Shown: positions 24,170 through 32,039, counted from the first letter of the stretch. The stretch: 48,515 nt of DNA from an uncultured Oscillospiraceae bacterium (GCA_900754605.1 CAAEDK010000159.1:1-48515); one strand, 5' to 3'. Notes: generated by a model not told the origin, from the letters alone. Made by a program: numbers and translations.

Positions 24170-25773
24170 TCGCCATCCCCCTCACGCAGCCAGCTCTTGA
24201 CCATCTGAGCCGCAATCTCTGGATTGTCCTCGGCAAACTTCCGGACATCCTTCCGCAGTTCCATACTCTTTTCCGTCTGAAGATTCATAATATCCGCCCC
24301 CTCCTGCGGCGTGAGCGGAGCGGTCTCCGTCTGGGCCACGGCGGCCAGTCCCGCCGCCTCCAGTTCTTTGCGCCGCTTCCGGCGGCGCCGGCCTAGCAGG
24401 AGGATCACCAGCAGGAGTACCAGGAACAGTACGCCGCCTCCTGCGGCCGCGTAGATCACCCAGGCCGGGATTCCCTCCGGCACCGGGAGCACAGGCTCAT
24501 CCGCCTGGTAGAAGGGGCTGATCAACACCGAGATCTTGTCCCGCTGATCTGCCGTGGCGATGCCCGCTGCCCGGGCAACGTGAGGATACAGCGCGGCCGC
24601 ATCCGTACCGTCCGCCGCCGCCTGATTGATCGTGACGGATACCATGACATCGCTCACTGTGCCCGACAGGTGCTCCACCTGCTGATTCGTCTCATCCACC
24701 AGGTATTTTTTATCTCCGGAGACGTGGACGATCTGGCCTTCCCCATCCGTCTCCCCGTCCTCGTTCACATACTGGTTCAGATCAGCATTGGTGCTCGTAC
24801 CAGGCACGCCTCCGGCCGTGTCGCCGCCGGGAAGGAGGATGTCCCCCTCATAGATCTTCTCCCCGATGATACCCTCACCGCCGGTACTGCCGTCATTGGC
24901 CCAGTCCTCCAGATTGTAATCGGTGGAGTCCGTATAGCTGCGGTCCAGATCCACAATGCTGTTGACACTGACTTTGACGTTCTCCGTACCGTAAATCGGT
25001 GTGAGTACCTGTAGCACGCTGGTGCGGATTTTATTATTGATCTGCTCCTCCAACTGGAGCTTCAGCGTGGACAAATCCTGGATATCCGTAAAGGTATCCC
25101 CCGCAGAATAGGTGTTCCCGTAAGAGTCTGTGATGGTGACATTGTCAATTTCCAGTCCCTGAACGGAGTGGCTGACAAAATTGCGGATGCCCTGCACCTG
25201 CTTTTGAGTGAGCTCTGCTCCGTCCCGCATGGTCACAAAAACGGCGGCGCTGGCATCATACTTGTTTTCGCTGTCCAGAATGAAGGTGTTGTCCTCCCCC
25301 GGCGTGATATCCACGACGGCCTCCTGGACCCCGTCAAAGCAACGAACCACCGCCGCAATGCGATCCTGGAGCTCATAGAGCTCCAACTGCTCCCGTTCTC
25401 CCTCCGTGGTCAGGCTCCCCACATGATCCAAATACATGGAGTAGGCGAAGCCGGACTTGGGGTAGCCCTGCTGGGCCAACGCCGCCTTGAGCCGTACCTC
25501 CTGCTCCGCCGGCACCAGAATTGTATCGCTTCCCTCAATCCGGTAATCGGCCATTCCCTGCTCGGACAGATAGGACACAATTTCATTTAATTCCGTCTGA
25601 TTGAGCCCGGTGAACAGGGTCGTATAGGGCTGGTTCATCTGCATCGCCAATACGACTGCAACGACAGCCACGACCGCAATCAGGCCGGCTATCAGGAAGA
25701 GCTTCACCTTTTTCCCGGCCGCCTTCCACCAACCTGCCACCTTGCCCAGGTATCCTTTTATTTTCTCCTGCAC
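24166..25773 (-). CDS. fliF: MS-ring protein FliF
   Basis: About 535 residues: N-terminal membrane helix (FLIAGLIAVVAVVAVVLAMQM), YscJ-like ring-building domain (YTTLFTGLNQTELNEIVSYL, GSDTILVPAEQEVRLKAALA), a C-terminal domain, a second membrane helix (VIYAAAGGGVLFLVLLLVILLLG) and the FliG-binding tail ENPEIAAQMVKSWLREG. GTG at 25773 is preferred because GGGGGT lies 7 nt upstream and the resulting start (QEKIKGYLGKVAGWW) resembles other FliF proteins; TTG at 25797 is the alternative. Confidence 0.96.
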   Translation of the reverse strand: MQEKIKGYLGKVAGWWKAAGKKVKLFLIAGLIAVVAVVAVVLAMQMNQPYTTLFTGLNQTELNEIVSYLSEQGMADYRIEGSDTILVPAEQEVRLKAALAQQGYPKSGFAYSMYLDHVGSLTTEGEREQLELYELQDRIAAVVRCFDGVQEAVVDITPGEDNTFILDSENKYDASAAVFVTMRDGAELTQKQVQGIRNFVSHSVQGLEIDNVTITDSYGNTYSAGDTFTDIQDLSTLKLQLEEQINNKIRTSVLQVLTPIYGTENVKVSVNSIVDLDRSYTDSTDYNLEDWANDGSTGGEGIIGEKIYEGDILLPGGDTAGGVPGTSTNADLNQYVNEDGETDGEGQIVHVSGDKKYLVDETNQQVEHLSGTVSDVMVSVTINQAAADGTDAAALYPHVARAAGIATADQRDKISVLISPFYQADEPVLPVPEGIPAWVIYAAAGGGVLFLVLLLVILLLGRRRRKRRKELEAAGLAAVAQTETAPLTPQEGADIMNLQTEKSMELRKDVRKFAEDNPEIAAQMVKSWLREGDGE

Positions 25774-25800
25774 ACTTGTTACCCCCAGCTCCGGCAAACC

Positions 25801-26130
25801 TTACACGCTGAGGCGCATAAGCTCGTTATAGGACTCCACTGCCTTATTTCTGAGCTGAATCAACAGTTCCAGCGACGCCTGCGCCTCCGTGATGGAAGTC
25901 ATCAGCGCCGCCGGATTGTCCAGTTGGCCGGTAGCGAGTTGATATGCCACCTCATTTTTGGCCGCGTCCGTCTCCCGTACGCGGTCAATGGCCGACTGAA
26001 AAATATCAGAAAACAGGGTCGGCTGGGTACGCCGGGTACCGCCCACTTCCGCGCCCGCATCCAGGCGCATGCCCTCTGTCTGCAAGTCCGTCCACAGCGG
26101 CTGAATCCTATCGATTGCTTGCACACTCAT
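25801..26130 (-). CDS. fliE: MS-ring/rod adaptor FliE
   Basis: 109 residues: FSDIFQSAIDRVRETDAAKNEVAYQLATGQ and the C-terminal MTSITEAQASLELLIQLRNKAVESYNELMRL helix, both family signatures (given as landmarks at about 40-70 and 77-107). FliE joins the MS ring to the rod. ATG at 26130 (MSVQAIDRI) has GGAGAG 6 nt upstream. Confidence 0.94.
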   Translation of the reverse strand: MSVQAIDRIQPLWTDLQTEGMRLDAGAEVGGTRRTQPTLFSDIFQSAIDRVRETDAAKNEVAYQLATGQLDNPAALMTSITEAQASLELLIQLRNKAVESYNELMRLSV

Positions 26131-26187
26131 ACTCGTCTCTCCTTCGTGTGTCCCGTGCAAAACCGTCCCATTCCCTGCGGCACAGGC

Positions 26188-26637
26188 TTACTTTCCGATC
26201 TCCAGTCCCTTGGCCACGACCTGCTTCAGGACGTTAAATGCAGTAATGTTGGCCGACAGCGCCTGATTGGCCGCCATAGCGTCCGACATCTCTTTGATCA
26301 AATCCACGTTGGGCATCTCCACATACCCCTCCGCATTTGCATCCGGGTGGGTCGGGTCATACACCAGCTTAAAATCCGAGGGATCCTCGGCGATCTCCAC
26401 CACACGCACCCCTCCGGCCTGGGCGGGAGCCGCCGCGCTTCCGGCGCGGGCCAGCGCCAACTGAAACGGCGTGCGCTCCCCCTGCTCCTCCAGCACCACA
26501 ACCTTTCTCCGATAGGGGCCGCCCCCCTCGGTACGGGTGGTGTTGATGTTCGTTATATTTTCAGAGATCACATCCAGGCGCAGCATTTCCGCAGTCAGAG
26601 CCGAGCCTACCACGTTCATTGAACTCATAAACGCCAC
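26188..26637 (-). CDS. flgC: Proximal rod protein FlgC
   Basis: 149 residues: N-terminal SALTAEMLRLDVISENITNINTT, the PYRRKVVVLEE strand, DPTHPDANAEGYVEMPNVD and the C-terminal helix MAANQALSANITAFNVLK. The GTG at 26637 is favoured because GGGGGAA lies 6 nt upstream; ATG at 26628 is too far from it. It is 12 bp after flgB. Confidence 0.95.
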   Translation of the reverse strand: MAFMSSMNVVGSALTAEMLRLDVISENITNINTTRTEGGGPYRRKVVVLEEQGERTPFQLALARAGSAAAPAQAGGVRVVEIAEDPSDFKLVYDPTHPDANAEGYVEMPNVDLIKEMSDAMAANQALSANITAFNVLKQVVAKGLEIGK

Positions 26638-26649
26638 TTTGATTCCCCC

Positions 26650-27033
26650 TTATCCCCGGATTGCGGTACGCAGCAGCGACAGTTCACCCGAAATAGCACT
26701 CATGACATACTGGAGCTGATAGCCATTTCGCGCCAGCTCCACCGACTGCTCCATAATATCCACCCCATTGTCGTCCATCCGGACGCTCTCCTGCGCCTCG
26801 TGAAGCTGTACCGGGGTGTCTACAATTGCCTCACGCATGGCGGCGCCCGGCTGGGGCTTGTCCGCCGCGGCCTGGACCGCATCCCTCAGGCTCTCCTCAA
26901 ATGTGACATATTGGGTCTTGTAGCCGGGGGTTTCTGCGTTGGCCAGATTATTTAAAATACAGTCCTGCTTGCTCCAAAGAAATCCCATGGACCGCTGAAG
27001 CATCAGCATGGAGTTGCTGGTCAGAATGTTCAC
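26650..27033 (-). CDS. flgB: Proximal rod protein FlgB, first gene of the flagellar operon
   Basis: 127 residues from GTG at 27033 (NILTSNSMLMLQRSMGFLW), with ILNNLANAETPGYK (the rod-protein signature) and the C-terminal SVELARNGYQLQYVMSAISG. GGAAGG lies 7 nt before the GTG. A longer in-frame reading to 27105 would extend into the recombination site region and has no family support. There is no promoter between the start and the left inverted repeat (57 bp), so expression must come from the invertible segment or from read-through of the recombinase gene. Confidence 0.94.
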   Translation of the reverse strand: MNILTSNSMLMLQRSMGFLWSKQDCILNNLANAETPGYKTQYVTFEESLRDAVQAAADKPQPGAAMREAIVDTPVQLHEAQESVRMDDNGVDIMEQSVELARNGYQLQYVMSAISGELSLLRTAIRG

Positions 27034-27090
27034 AACAGCGCCTTCCTTCCCTCTTTTCTGGGTGGTTCCTATCAACAGCCGACTTGATCC

Positions 27091-27116
27091 ACAACATAAT
27101 GACACATTATGTTGTT
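27091..27116. repeat. Left inverted repeat of the flagellar switch (IR-L)
   Basis: 26 bp identical to the reverse complement of 27322-27347. Each copy is itself a near-palindrome: a 10-bp arm ACAACATAAT, a 5-bp asymmetric core GACAC, and the arm's reverse complement ATTATGTTGT. This is the layout of a tyrosine recombinase core site, with two recombinase-binding arms around the crossover region. It lies 57 bp upstream of the flgB start codon. Confidence 0.93.
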
Positions 27117-27321
27117 AAATCAAGCTGGCTTTTGAGGCTGTTGTTTCAAATGCAGAGGTACTCACTCGAAGGGCCCTGTAAGAATACATAAAAGGCGGCT
27201 GCAATTTTCGCAATTCTTATAGTTAAGAATAAACTTCTGTTTTTAGAAATATTGGGCTTGAAGTAAATAAAAAAATGGTATAAAATTAAAGTCAGAATTT
27301 GGCGAAATTAGTCGAGTGCGG
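27117..27321. mobile_element. Invertible promoter segment upstream of the flagellar operon
   Basis: 205 bp between perfect inverted repeats, AT-rich against GC-rich neighbours, with no coding potential of its own apart from the last codons of the recombinase. It carries a sigma-A-type promoter on the plus strand and an 18-bp inverted repeat (27213-27230, ATTCTTA-tagt-TAAGAAT) that could be a regulator site. In the present orientation the promoter fires rightwards, away from flgB. After inversion it would fire into flgB with a leader of about 115 nt. The inversion itself is inferred from structure; read pairs would be needed to prove it. Confidence 0.85.
27258..27286 (+). promoter_or_regulatory. 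Sigma-A-type promoter inside the invertible segment
   Basis: TTGAAG (27258-27263), 17-bp AT-rich spacer, TAAAAT (27281-27286); the same stretch also reads as an extended -10, TGGTATAAA (27276-27284). Transcription would start near 27292 and run rightwards, antisense to the recombinase 3' end in the given orientation, or into flgB after inversion. Confidence 0.7.
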
Positions 27322-28231
27322 AACAACATAATGTGTCATTATGTTGTTCCTGATTTTGGCATGCCGCTTGATACGGAACTGTCAGGTGAAGCGATTCCAA
27401 CTGTTCCCGGTGTTCCGCCCCGCTGGAGACAACGTAGATCCGGGTCGTGTTGACATTTTCATGCCCAAGGATATCCGCCAGACGCGAGATATCCTTTTCT
27501 TTTTTATAAAAAGTACGGGCAAACAGGTGTCTTAGGTTGTGCGGATATACTTTTTCCGGCCCAACTTGTGCAGATTTGCACAGCCGTTTCATGGCATTCC
27601 AAATGTTGCTGCGGTTCAGTGTCCGCCCCCCGCGGGTAACAAAAATTGGTCCATCCTGGATTCCACGCTCCCTGGCATAGTCCAGCAAATTTCGGCACAG
27701 CTCCTTTGGTATCAGTATGATACGGCTTTTCCCCTTATTGCTTGCAATTGCTCTTCCAAGACGGGCCGCTTCCACCGTGATATAGGCAAGTTCACTTACC
27801 CGAATTCCAGTCGCACAAATTGTCTGAATCGCCAGGTGGAGCCGCATATCCCCATTTCGTCGGGCTGCCTCCAGCAGGCGGAAGTATTCGGCCTGGCTCA
27901 ACTCTTTTTTCTTATCGCAGAAGGTCTGCCGCTGTACCTTAAGCGGCTTGACGCAGCAGTCCCCGGCCCCTTGGAAGCGTAAAAACTGGTTCAGTGCAAT
28001 CAGCATGGAATTGGTACTGCGCACAGCGTAATGCTCCGCCAGCCAGGCCTTGTATTGGATCACATCCTCCTTACAGACGGTCTGTTTTCCGTGATACGAT
28101 AAAAAGCGTCGAACATCATGAGTATATTTTTGGATGGTCGCTTCTCTCTTTTCATCCAATATAAGCTGCTTTCTAAACGATTCCACTGCATTTTCCGCCA
28201 ATTGATAGGTCTGATTCACTAATTTTTGCAT
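27308..28231 (-). CDS. Tyrosine recombinase, probable invertase of the flagellar switch
   Basis: 307 residues: N-terminal SAM-like core-binding domain (about 15-105) and a C-terminal catalytic domain with the tyrosine recombinase set: Arg in ATGIRVSEL, Lys in ASNKGKSRIILIPK, HxxR in HNLRHLFA, His in LGHENVNTTRIYV with the nucleophilic Tyr. Size and layout resemble XerC/XerD and the single-subunit phase-variation invertases (RecV, Mpi). Its 3' end contains one of the two recombination sites, and the other is 231 bp away, so it is the natural candidate to act on them. No phage or conjugation gene is nearby. GGAGGG lies 12 nt before the ATG. Its base composition is lower in GC than the flagellar genes, consistent with separate acquisition. 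Confidence 0.9.
   Translation of the reverse strand: MQKLVNQTYQLAENAVESFRKQLILDEKREATIQKYTHDVRRFLSYHGKQTVCKEDVIQYKAWLAEHYAVRSTNSMLIALNQFLRFQGAGDCCVKPLKVQRQTFCDKKKELSQAEYFRLLEAARRNGDMRLHLAIQTICATGIRVSELAYITVEAARLGRAIASNKGKSRIILIPKELCRNLLDYARERGIQDGPIFVTRGGRTLNRSNIWNAMKRLCKSAQVGPEKVYPHNLRHLFARTFYKKEKDISRLADILGHENVNTTRIYVVSSGAEHREQLESLHLTVPYQAACQNQEQHNDTLCCSALD
27322..27347. repeat. Right inverted repeat of the flagellar switch (IR-R), inside the recombinase gene
   Basis: Perfect inverted partner of 27091-27116. It falls within the last codons of the tyrosine recombinase gene and encodes residues QHNDTLCC of its tail. After inversion the reading frame would hit TAA directly after these residues, shortening the protein by four residues (SALD). 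Confidence 0.93.
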
Positions 28232-28348
28232 ACTGGTTTTATTCCCTCCATTTCATTTATAGTAATACCCATTTTAGTCTTTTCACATAATGAAATCCAG
28301 AAAGCTATTATTTTAGATATTTCTTACACTATTAGTCCATAAAACGCA

Positions 28349-28394
28349 AAAGGCCCCCCGGCCATAGTGTTTCCACTATGGCCGGGGGGCCTTT
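28349..28394 (-). terminator. Strong rho-independent terminator after the SLH protein gene
   Basis: A perfect 21-bp stem (28349-28369 with 28374-28394) with a TTTC loop, followed on the minus strand by TTTTGCGTTTTA and on the plus strand by TTTGAATTCTTTT. It ends the minus-strand SLH unit and isolates the recombinase and the switch from upstream transcription. Confidence 0.9.
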
Positions 28395-28402
28395 GAATTC
28401 TT

Positions 28403-31400
28403 TTAGAAAGTGATTGCACGCGCGAGCATAACCGCCATTTCCGCCCGTGAAATCGACTGTATGGGATTCAGTTTTTGTTCCGGCGTACCGGTGATGATAC
28501 CATACTCTATCATATGGGACATGGCCTCCTGCGCATAGGGCGCCACCATTCCGCCGTCCCGGAATCCGGAGAGATAGCCGGTATTCGCTGCCCCGAGGCT
28601 CCAGCCCGTGGCCTGCATGGTGCGCTCCAGAAGCACCATGGCATCCTGCCGGGTGACAGGCTCCTGGGGATGGAAGCCCCCGTCCGGATAGCCGCTGGCG
28701 ATCCCGGCGGCCCGTGCCGCCTGGATTGCCTGGGCGTAGTAGCTGCCCGGCGGAACGTCGGGGAACCCGGCTCCGCTGGCCGGGGTAAGCTGGAACGCCC
28801 GGTAGAGCATCAGCATGAAATCCCCCCGGCTCACCGCGTCGGCGGGGCGGTAGCGCTGGCCGCCGGTACCAGTGATTACACCGGCCTCATACAGCAGGTC
28901 CACATAGGGCGCAGCCCAGGCATAGCTGCCCATATCCTGAAAGTAACGGGAGCCCGATCCCTGATTTACCTGGATGCGGATCTGCCCACGGAAGGTCTTT
29001 CCACGGCTGTCCGTGCCCTCATAGCCAATCTGGACGCTGCCTGTGAAGCCCGCTTTGGGCAGGAAAGTGAGATCTGAGAGGTTCGGACTGCCGTCCGGGG
29101 TGTACTGGGTACCGGTGCGCACTTCGGTCCCCTTTTCGCTGATATCCCGGTAGTTGTAGTACAGCCGCCCCGCGCTCCCGGAGGGCAGGGAGGTAAAGCG
29201 CACCTCCCGCAGCTCGCCCTCTCCGCGTGCGGCGCAGGCGGTACGAAAGTCCTGGCTTCGGAAGGGCAGCGCCGTCCCCAGGGTGGTATATACAATTTCG
29301 CTGGCGCCGGCCGGTTCTTCCACTGTAATCTCGATGGTGCCCTCAAAGCGCTCCCCCTTTGTGTTCCATCCGGTAAAGCCGATTTTCACCGTGCCATAGA
29401 AATTTTCGTCCGGAACGAAGGAGACCCGGTCCAAATAGGCGCTGCTGGAGCGGTAGTAATTCCGGCTGGCGGACACCTTGCTGGCGTATTTCCCGTCATC
29501 GTAGTCGTAGTAGAGAGTGCCCTCGCCGGAGTCCGGCAGTTGGAACCGCACATAGTTCAGGTGCTCTCCGGTCAGCAGCTCCGACAAATCGTCAAAGTCC
29601 CCGTCCGCGAATGCGGCAGGCTTTCCATATTTTGTCTGATAGCGTATCGTTGTGTCGCCGCTGTCCACGCCGATGATTACCGTTCCATAGAATTTCTCTC
29701 CCGCGGAGCTCCAGCCGGTAAACGGGATGTCTACAGTGCCGGAGAAGTCCTTCTTGGGGACAAATGTAATCCGGTCCACATAGGGGCTGCTGGAACGGTA
29801 GTAGTTCCGGCTTTCGGATACCTTGCTGTCGTAGCTGCCGTTTCTGTAATTGTAATACAGCGTCCCCTCCGAAGCGTCCGGGAGTTCAAAGCGCACATAG
29901 TTCAGCGTAGTGCCGGTCAGCTCCCGGCACAGGGTATTGAAATCGCCGTCATCAAAGGTGATCCGTCCGTTCCGGTAGGTGGAGTAGCGCACATCGCCGT
30001 CACCCGTGCGCCCCACCTCCACCGCCACTGTGCCGGAAAAGCGGTTGCCCTTGGTGTCCCAGCCGGTAAACGGGATATGAACCGTGCCGGAATAATCCTT
30101 CCCCGCTACAAATGTAACTCGCCGGAGATAGGGGGAGGAGGAACGGTAGTAGCTGCGTCCCTCCGTCACCTGGCTGTCATAGCTGCCATTGCTGGAGTAG
30201 TCGTAGTAAAGCGCCCCTTTGGAGGAATCCGGCCGCTCAAACTGCACGTAATCCAGGGGGTAGCCCGTCACAGCCTTGGACAGGTCGTTAAAATCGTCGT
30301 CATCAAAGGTCACCTTGCCGCCCTGGGCAATGGTGTAGGTGAGATCCCCGGTGTTCTGAGCCTGAGAGACGCGGATGGTAATGCGTCCGCGGAAGGAGCT
30401 CCCGTTGCTGTCATAGCCGGTATAGGGGATCACCACCTCTCCCCGGTAGCCTGCGGCAGCCACAAAGGTGATGTCGGACAGGTTGGGGCTTCCGCTGCGC
30501 TTATACTGCTTGGAGGTGTCCACCTTGCTGCCGTAATTCTGCTCGGAGATATAGTTGTAATAGAGTGTCCCCCGGCCGCTGTCCGGCTGGGAAAAGATGA
30601 CATAGCTCAATTCCCGGCCCGTGTGGCTGCGGCAAATCCGGTTAAAGTCATCCGCGTTCAGTGAGAGGGGCTGCTGTCCGGCCACGGAGTAGGAGACATC
30701 CTCCTGCTCCTCCACCGTGACCTCAATCGTCCCCTGGAAAAAGGAGCTCCCGCTGGCATAGCCGGTATAGTGGATGACGGCGGTTCCGCTGAAATCCGGC
30801 TTCGGCACAAAATACAGCTCCGAGAGGGACATCTGCCCCAGAGACGGATCGGCATAATATTGTTCCCCGGTGCCCACGCCCTTTCCGGTATCTCCCTCAG
30901 ATTTGTACTGGTAGTAGAGCGTACCCTGCCGGGTGTCCACTGTCAGTCCGCTGATATAGCGCAGAGAGCTTCCCAACACGCTGCTGCACTGGTTTTGCAG
31001 TTTGGAGCGAAGGGAGGAGAAGGCCAGCGGCTCCCCCACCCCCGCCGAGCCGAAAATGATATCAGCGGTGTTGCGCTTGACGGTGACGGAGCAGGCGGCC
31101 CGGTAATTCCCGCTGGCATCGGAAACTGTAATCACCGCGTCCTCGCCCTGGGCCTTGGCATAGAGGTAGCCATCCCCGGTGACCGTCACGATTTCCGGTT
31201 TGCTGCTTGTCCACTTCAACGTCCCCAGCGAGCCATACGGATTCGCTTTCAGCGTGTGGGTGTCCCGCTCGTTCATGGTCAGAGAGGTTTCATCCAGAAG
31301 GATACCCTTTACTGTGATCTCGCAGGTGTCCGGATTGCTTCCCGAAATCGCCGTGATGACGGCCTTGCCGGGGGCCATGCCTTTGACTTCACCCGTAGCG

Positions 31401-31978
31401 CTGTTCACGGTGGCAACCGAGGGGCTTTCGCTTCTCCAGGTCAAAGGGGCCCCCTCCGGTGTAACCTTGGCATTGAGTTTGAGTGTCTGCCCAATATCAA
31501 TCTCCGTAACGGCAGGCGGGTCAATGGATATTCCAGGAGTGACCGCCGGTTTCACCGTGATCTCACAGCTTGCCTTGCCGATATCATCTGTCCCACTGTT
31601 CAGATAGGCAGTAATGGTAACCTTTTTTTCGTCGGTCGTTTCCCCTGTTTTTACGGCCATCACTTTGGTGGTCAGCGTATTCGGGGACTCCACACTTACC
31701 CGCCCTTTGTCTTTGCTCTCCCAGCGGATCGACAGCCCCGCAGCCGCCAAGCCTGCATCGTCAAGTTCGGTCTTGGTTCCATCTGTCGACTCTGATACTA
31801 CTTTGGCAGTAAGCTCCCCCTCGTCGCCCTCCACCAGGTCAATACTCGGCGGCGCTACCGTGATGGAATAGGTTGGATCCGTCGGATCAGCCGAAGCCAC
31901 CGCCGCCGGGAGCATTGTCCCCAACAAAACACAGGAAAGGAGGAGGGAAAGCACCCTTGCCCCCATTGTCTTTTTCAT
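28403..31978 (-). CDS. Large SLH surface protein with three Ig-like domains and six copies of a ~115-residue repeat
   Basis: 1191 residues from ATG at 31978 (AAGGAG 8 nt upstream). A signal peptide (MKKTMGARVLSLLLSC, cleavage near ASA) is followed by three bacterial Ig-like (BIG2-type) domains to about residue 300, six tandem domains (about 303-424, 425-542, 543-660, 661-775, 776-889, 890-1007) and three SLH motifs at the C-terminus (YFQDMGSYAWAAPYVDLLYEAG; FPDVPPGSYYAQAIQAA; YLSGFRDGGMVAPYAQEA as landmarks). Each repeat has a D-F start, GTLYYNY, a YYRSSSPYLxRITFVP segment and a closing FSGTVxIPFTGW...FxGTVxIxV, recalling cadherin-like beta sandwiches. The SLH part should hold it on secondary wall polymers. 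Adhesin or S-layer role is inference. Confidence 0.85.
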   Translation of the reverse strand: MKKTMGARVLSLLLSCVLLGTMLPAAVASADPTDPTYSITVAPPSIDLVEGDEGELTAKVVSESTDGTKTELDDAGLAAAGLSIRWESKDKGRVSVESPNTLTTKVMAVKTGETTDEKKVTITAYLNSGTDDIGKASCEITVKPAVTPGISIDPPAVTEIDIGQTLKLNAKVTPEGAPLTWRSESPSVATVNSATGEVKGMAPGKAVITAISGSNPDTCEITVKGILLDETSLTMNERDTHTLKANPYGSLGTLKWTSSKPEIVTVTGDGYLYAKAQGEDAVITVSDASGNYRAACSVTVKRNTADIIFGSAGVGEPLAFSSLRSKLQNQCSSVLGSSLRYISGLTVDTRQGTLYYQYKSEGDTGKGVGTGEQYYADPSLGQMSLSELYFVPKPDFSGTAVIHYTGYASGSSFFQGTIEVTVEEQEDVSYSVAGQQPLSLNADDFNRICRSHTGRELSYVIFSQPDSGRGTLYYNYISEQNYGSKVDTSKQYKRSGSPNLSDITFVAAAGYRGEVVIPYTGYDSNGSSFRGRITIRVSQAQNTGDLTYTIAQGGKVTFDDDDFNDLSKAVTGYPLDYVQFERPDSSKGALYYDYSSNGSYDSQVTEGRSYYRSSSPYLRRVTFVAGKDYSGTVHIPFTGWDTKGNRFSGTVAVEVGRTGDGDVRYSTYRNGRITFDDGDFNTLCRELTGTTLNYVRFELPDASEGTLYYNYRNGSYDSKVSESRNYYRSSSPYVDRITFVPKKDFSGTVDIPFTGWSSAGEKFYGTVIIGVDSGDTTIRYQTKYGKPAAFADGDFDDLSELLTGEHLNYVRFQLPDSGEGTLYYDYDDGKYASKVSASRNYYRSSSAYLDRVSFVPDENFYGTVKIGFTGWNTKGERFEGTIEITVEEPAGASEIVYTTLGTALPFRSQDFRTACAARGEGELREVRFTSLPSGSAGRLYYNYRDISEKGTEVRTGTQYTPDGSPNLSDLTFLPKAGFTGSVQIGYEGTDSRGKTFRGQIRIQVNQGSGSRYFQDMGSYAWAAPYVDLLYEAGVITGTGGQRYRPADAVSRGDFMLMLYRAFQLTPASGAGFPDVPPGSYYAQAIQAARAAGIASGYPDGGFHPQEPVTRQDAMVLLERTMQATGWSLGAANTGYLSGFRDGGMVAPYAQEAMSHMIEYGIITGTPEQKLNPIQSISRAEMAVMLARAITF

Positions 31979-32006
31979 CTGAATCACTCCTTGCTTTCCT
32001 AGGAAA

Positions 32007-32039
32007 TCAGGGGACGGGCAGGGTCTGCCCGTCCCCTGA
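32007..32039 (-). terminator. Hairpin between the two SLH genes, weak terminator or attenuator
   Basis: A perfect 15-bp stem (32007-32021 with 32025-32039), loop GGT, just 20 bp after the first SLH gene on the minus strand. The U-run that follows is weak (ATTTCC), so it probably only reduces read-through into the second SLH gene, or shields the upstream message. Confidence 0.6.

Noticed and set aside
27034..27090. c-di-GMP riboswitch upstream of flgB, as in C. difficile
   Set aside because: Only 57 bp lie between flgB and the repeat, too short for the known aptamers and with no conserved GNRA/receptor pattern visible.
27192..27219. Sigma-28-like promoter on the minus strand inside the invertible segment (TAAG, 16 bp, GCCGCCTT)
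   Set aside because: Only 5 of 8 -10 bases match and the spacer is 16 rather than 15 bp. Too weak to call, though it would be the one promoter facing flgB in this orientation.
27308..28231. Recombinase as integrase of a prophage or conjugative element
   Set aside because: No phage, relaxase or accessory genes nearby, no direct attachment repeats seen, and the inverted sites flank a promoter. A promoter invertase explains the layout better.
28349..28394. Perfect 21-bp inverted repeat as the end of an insertion sequence
   Set aside because: The two arms are separated by only 4 bp and flanked by T-runs at a gene end, so it is a terminator. No transposase is present in the window.
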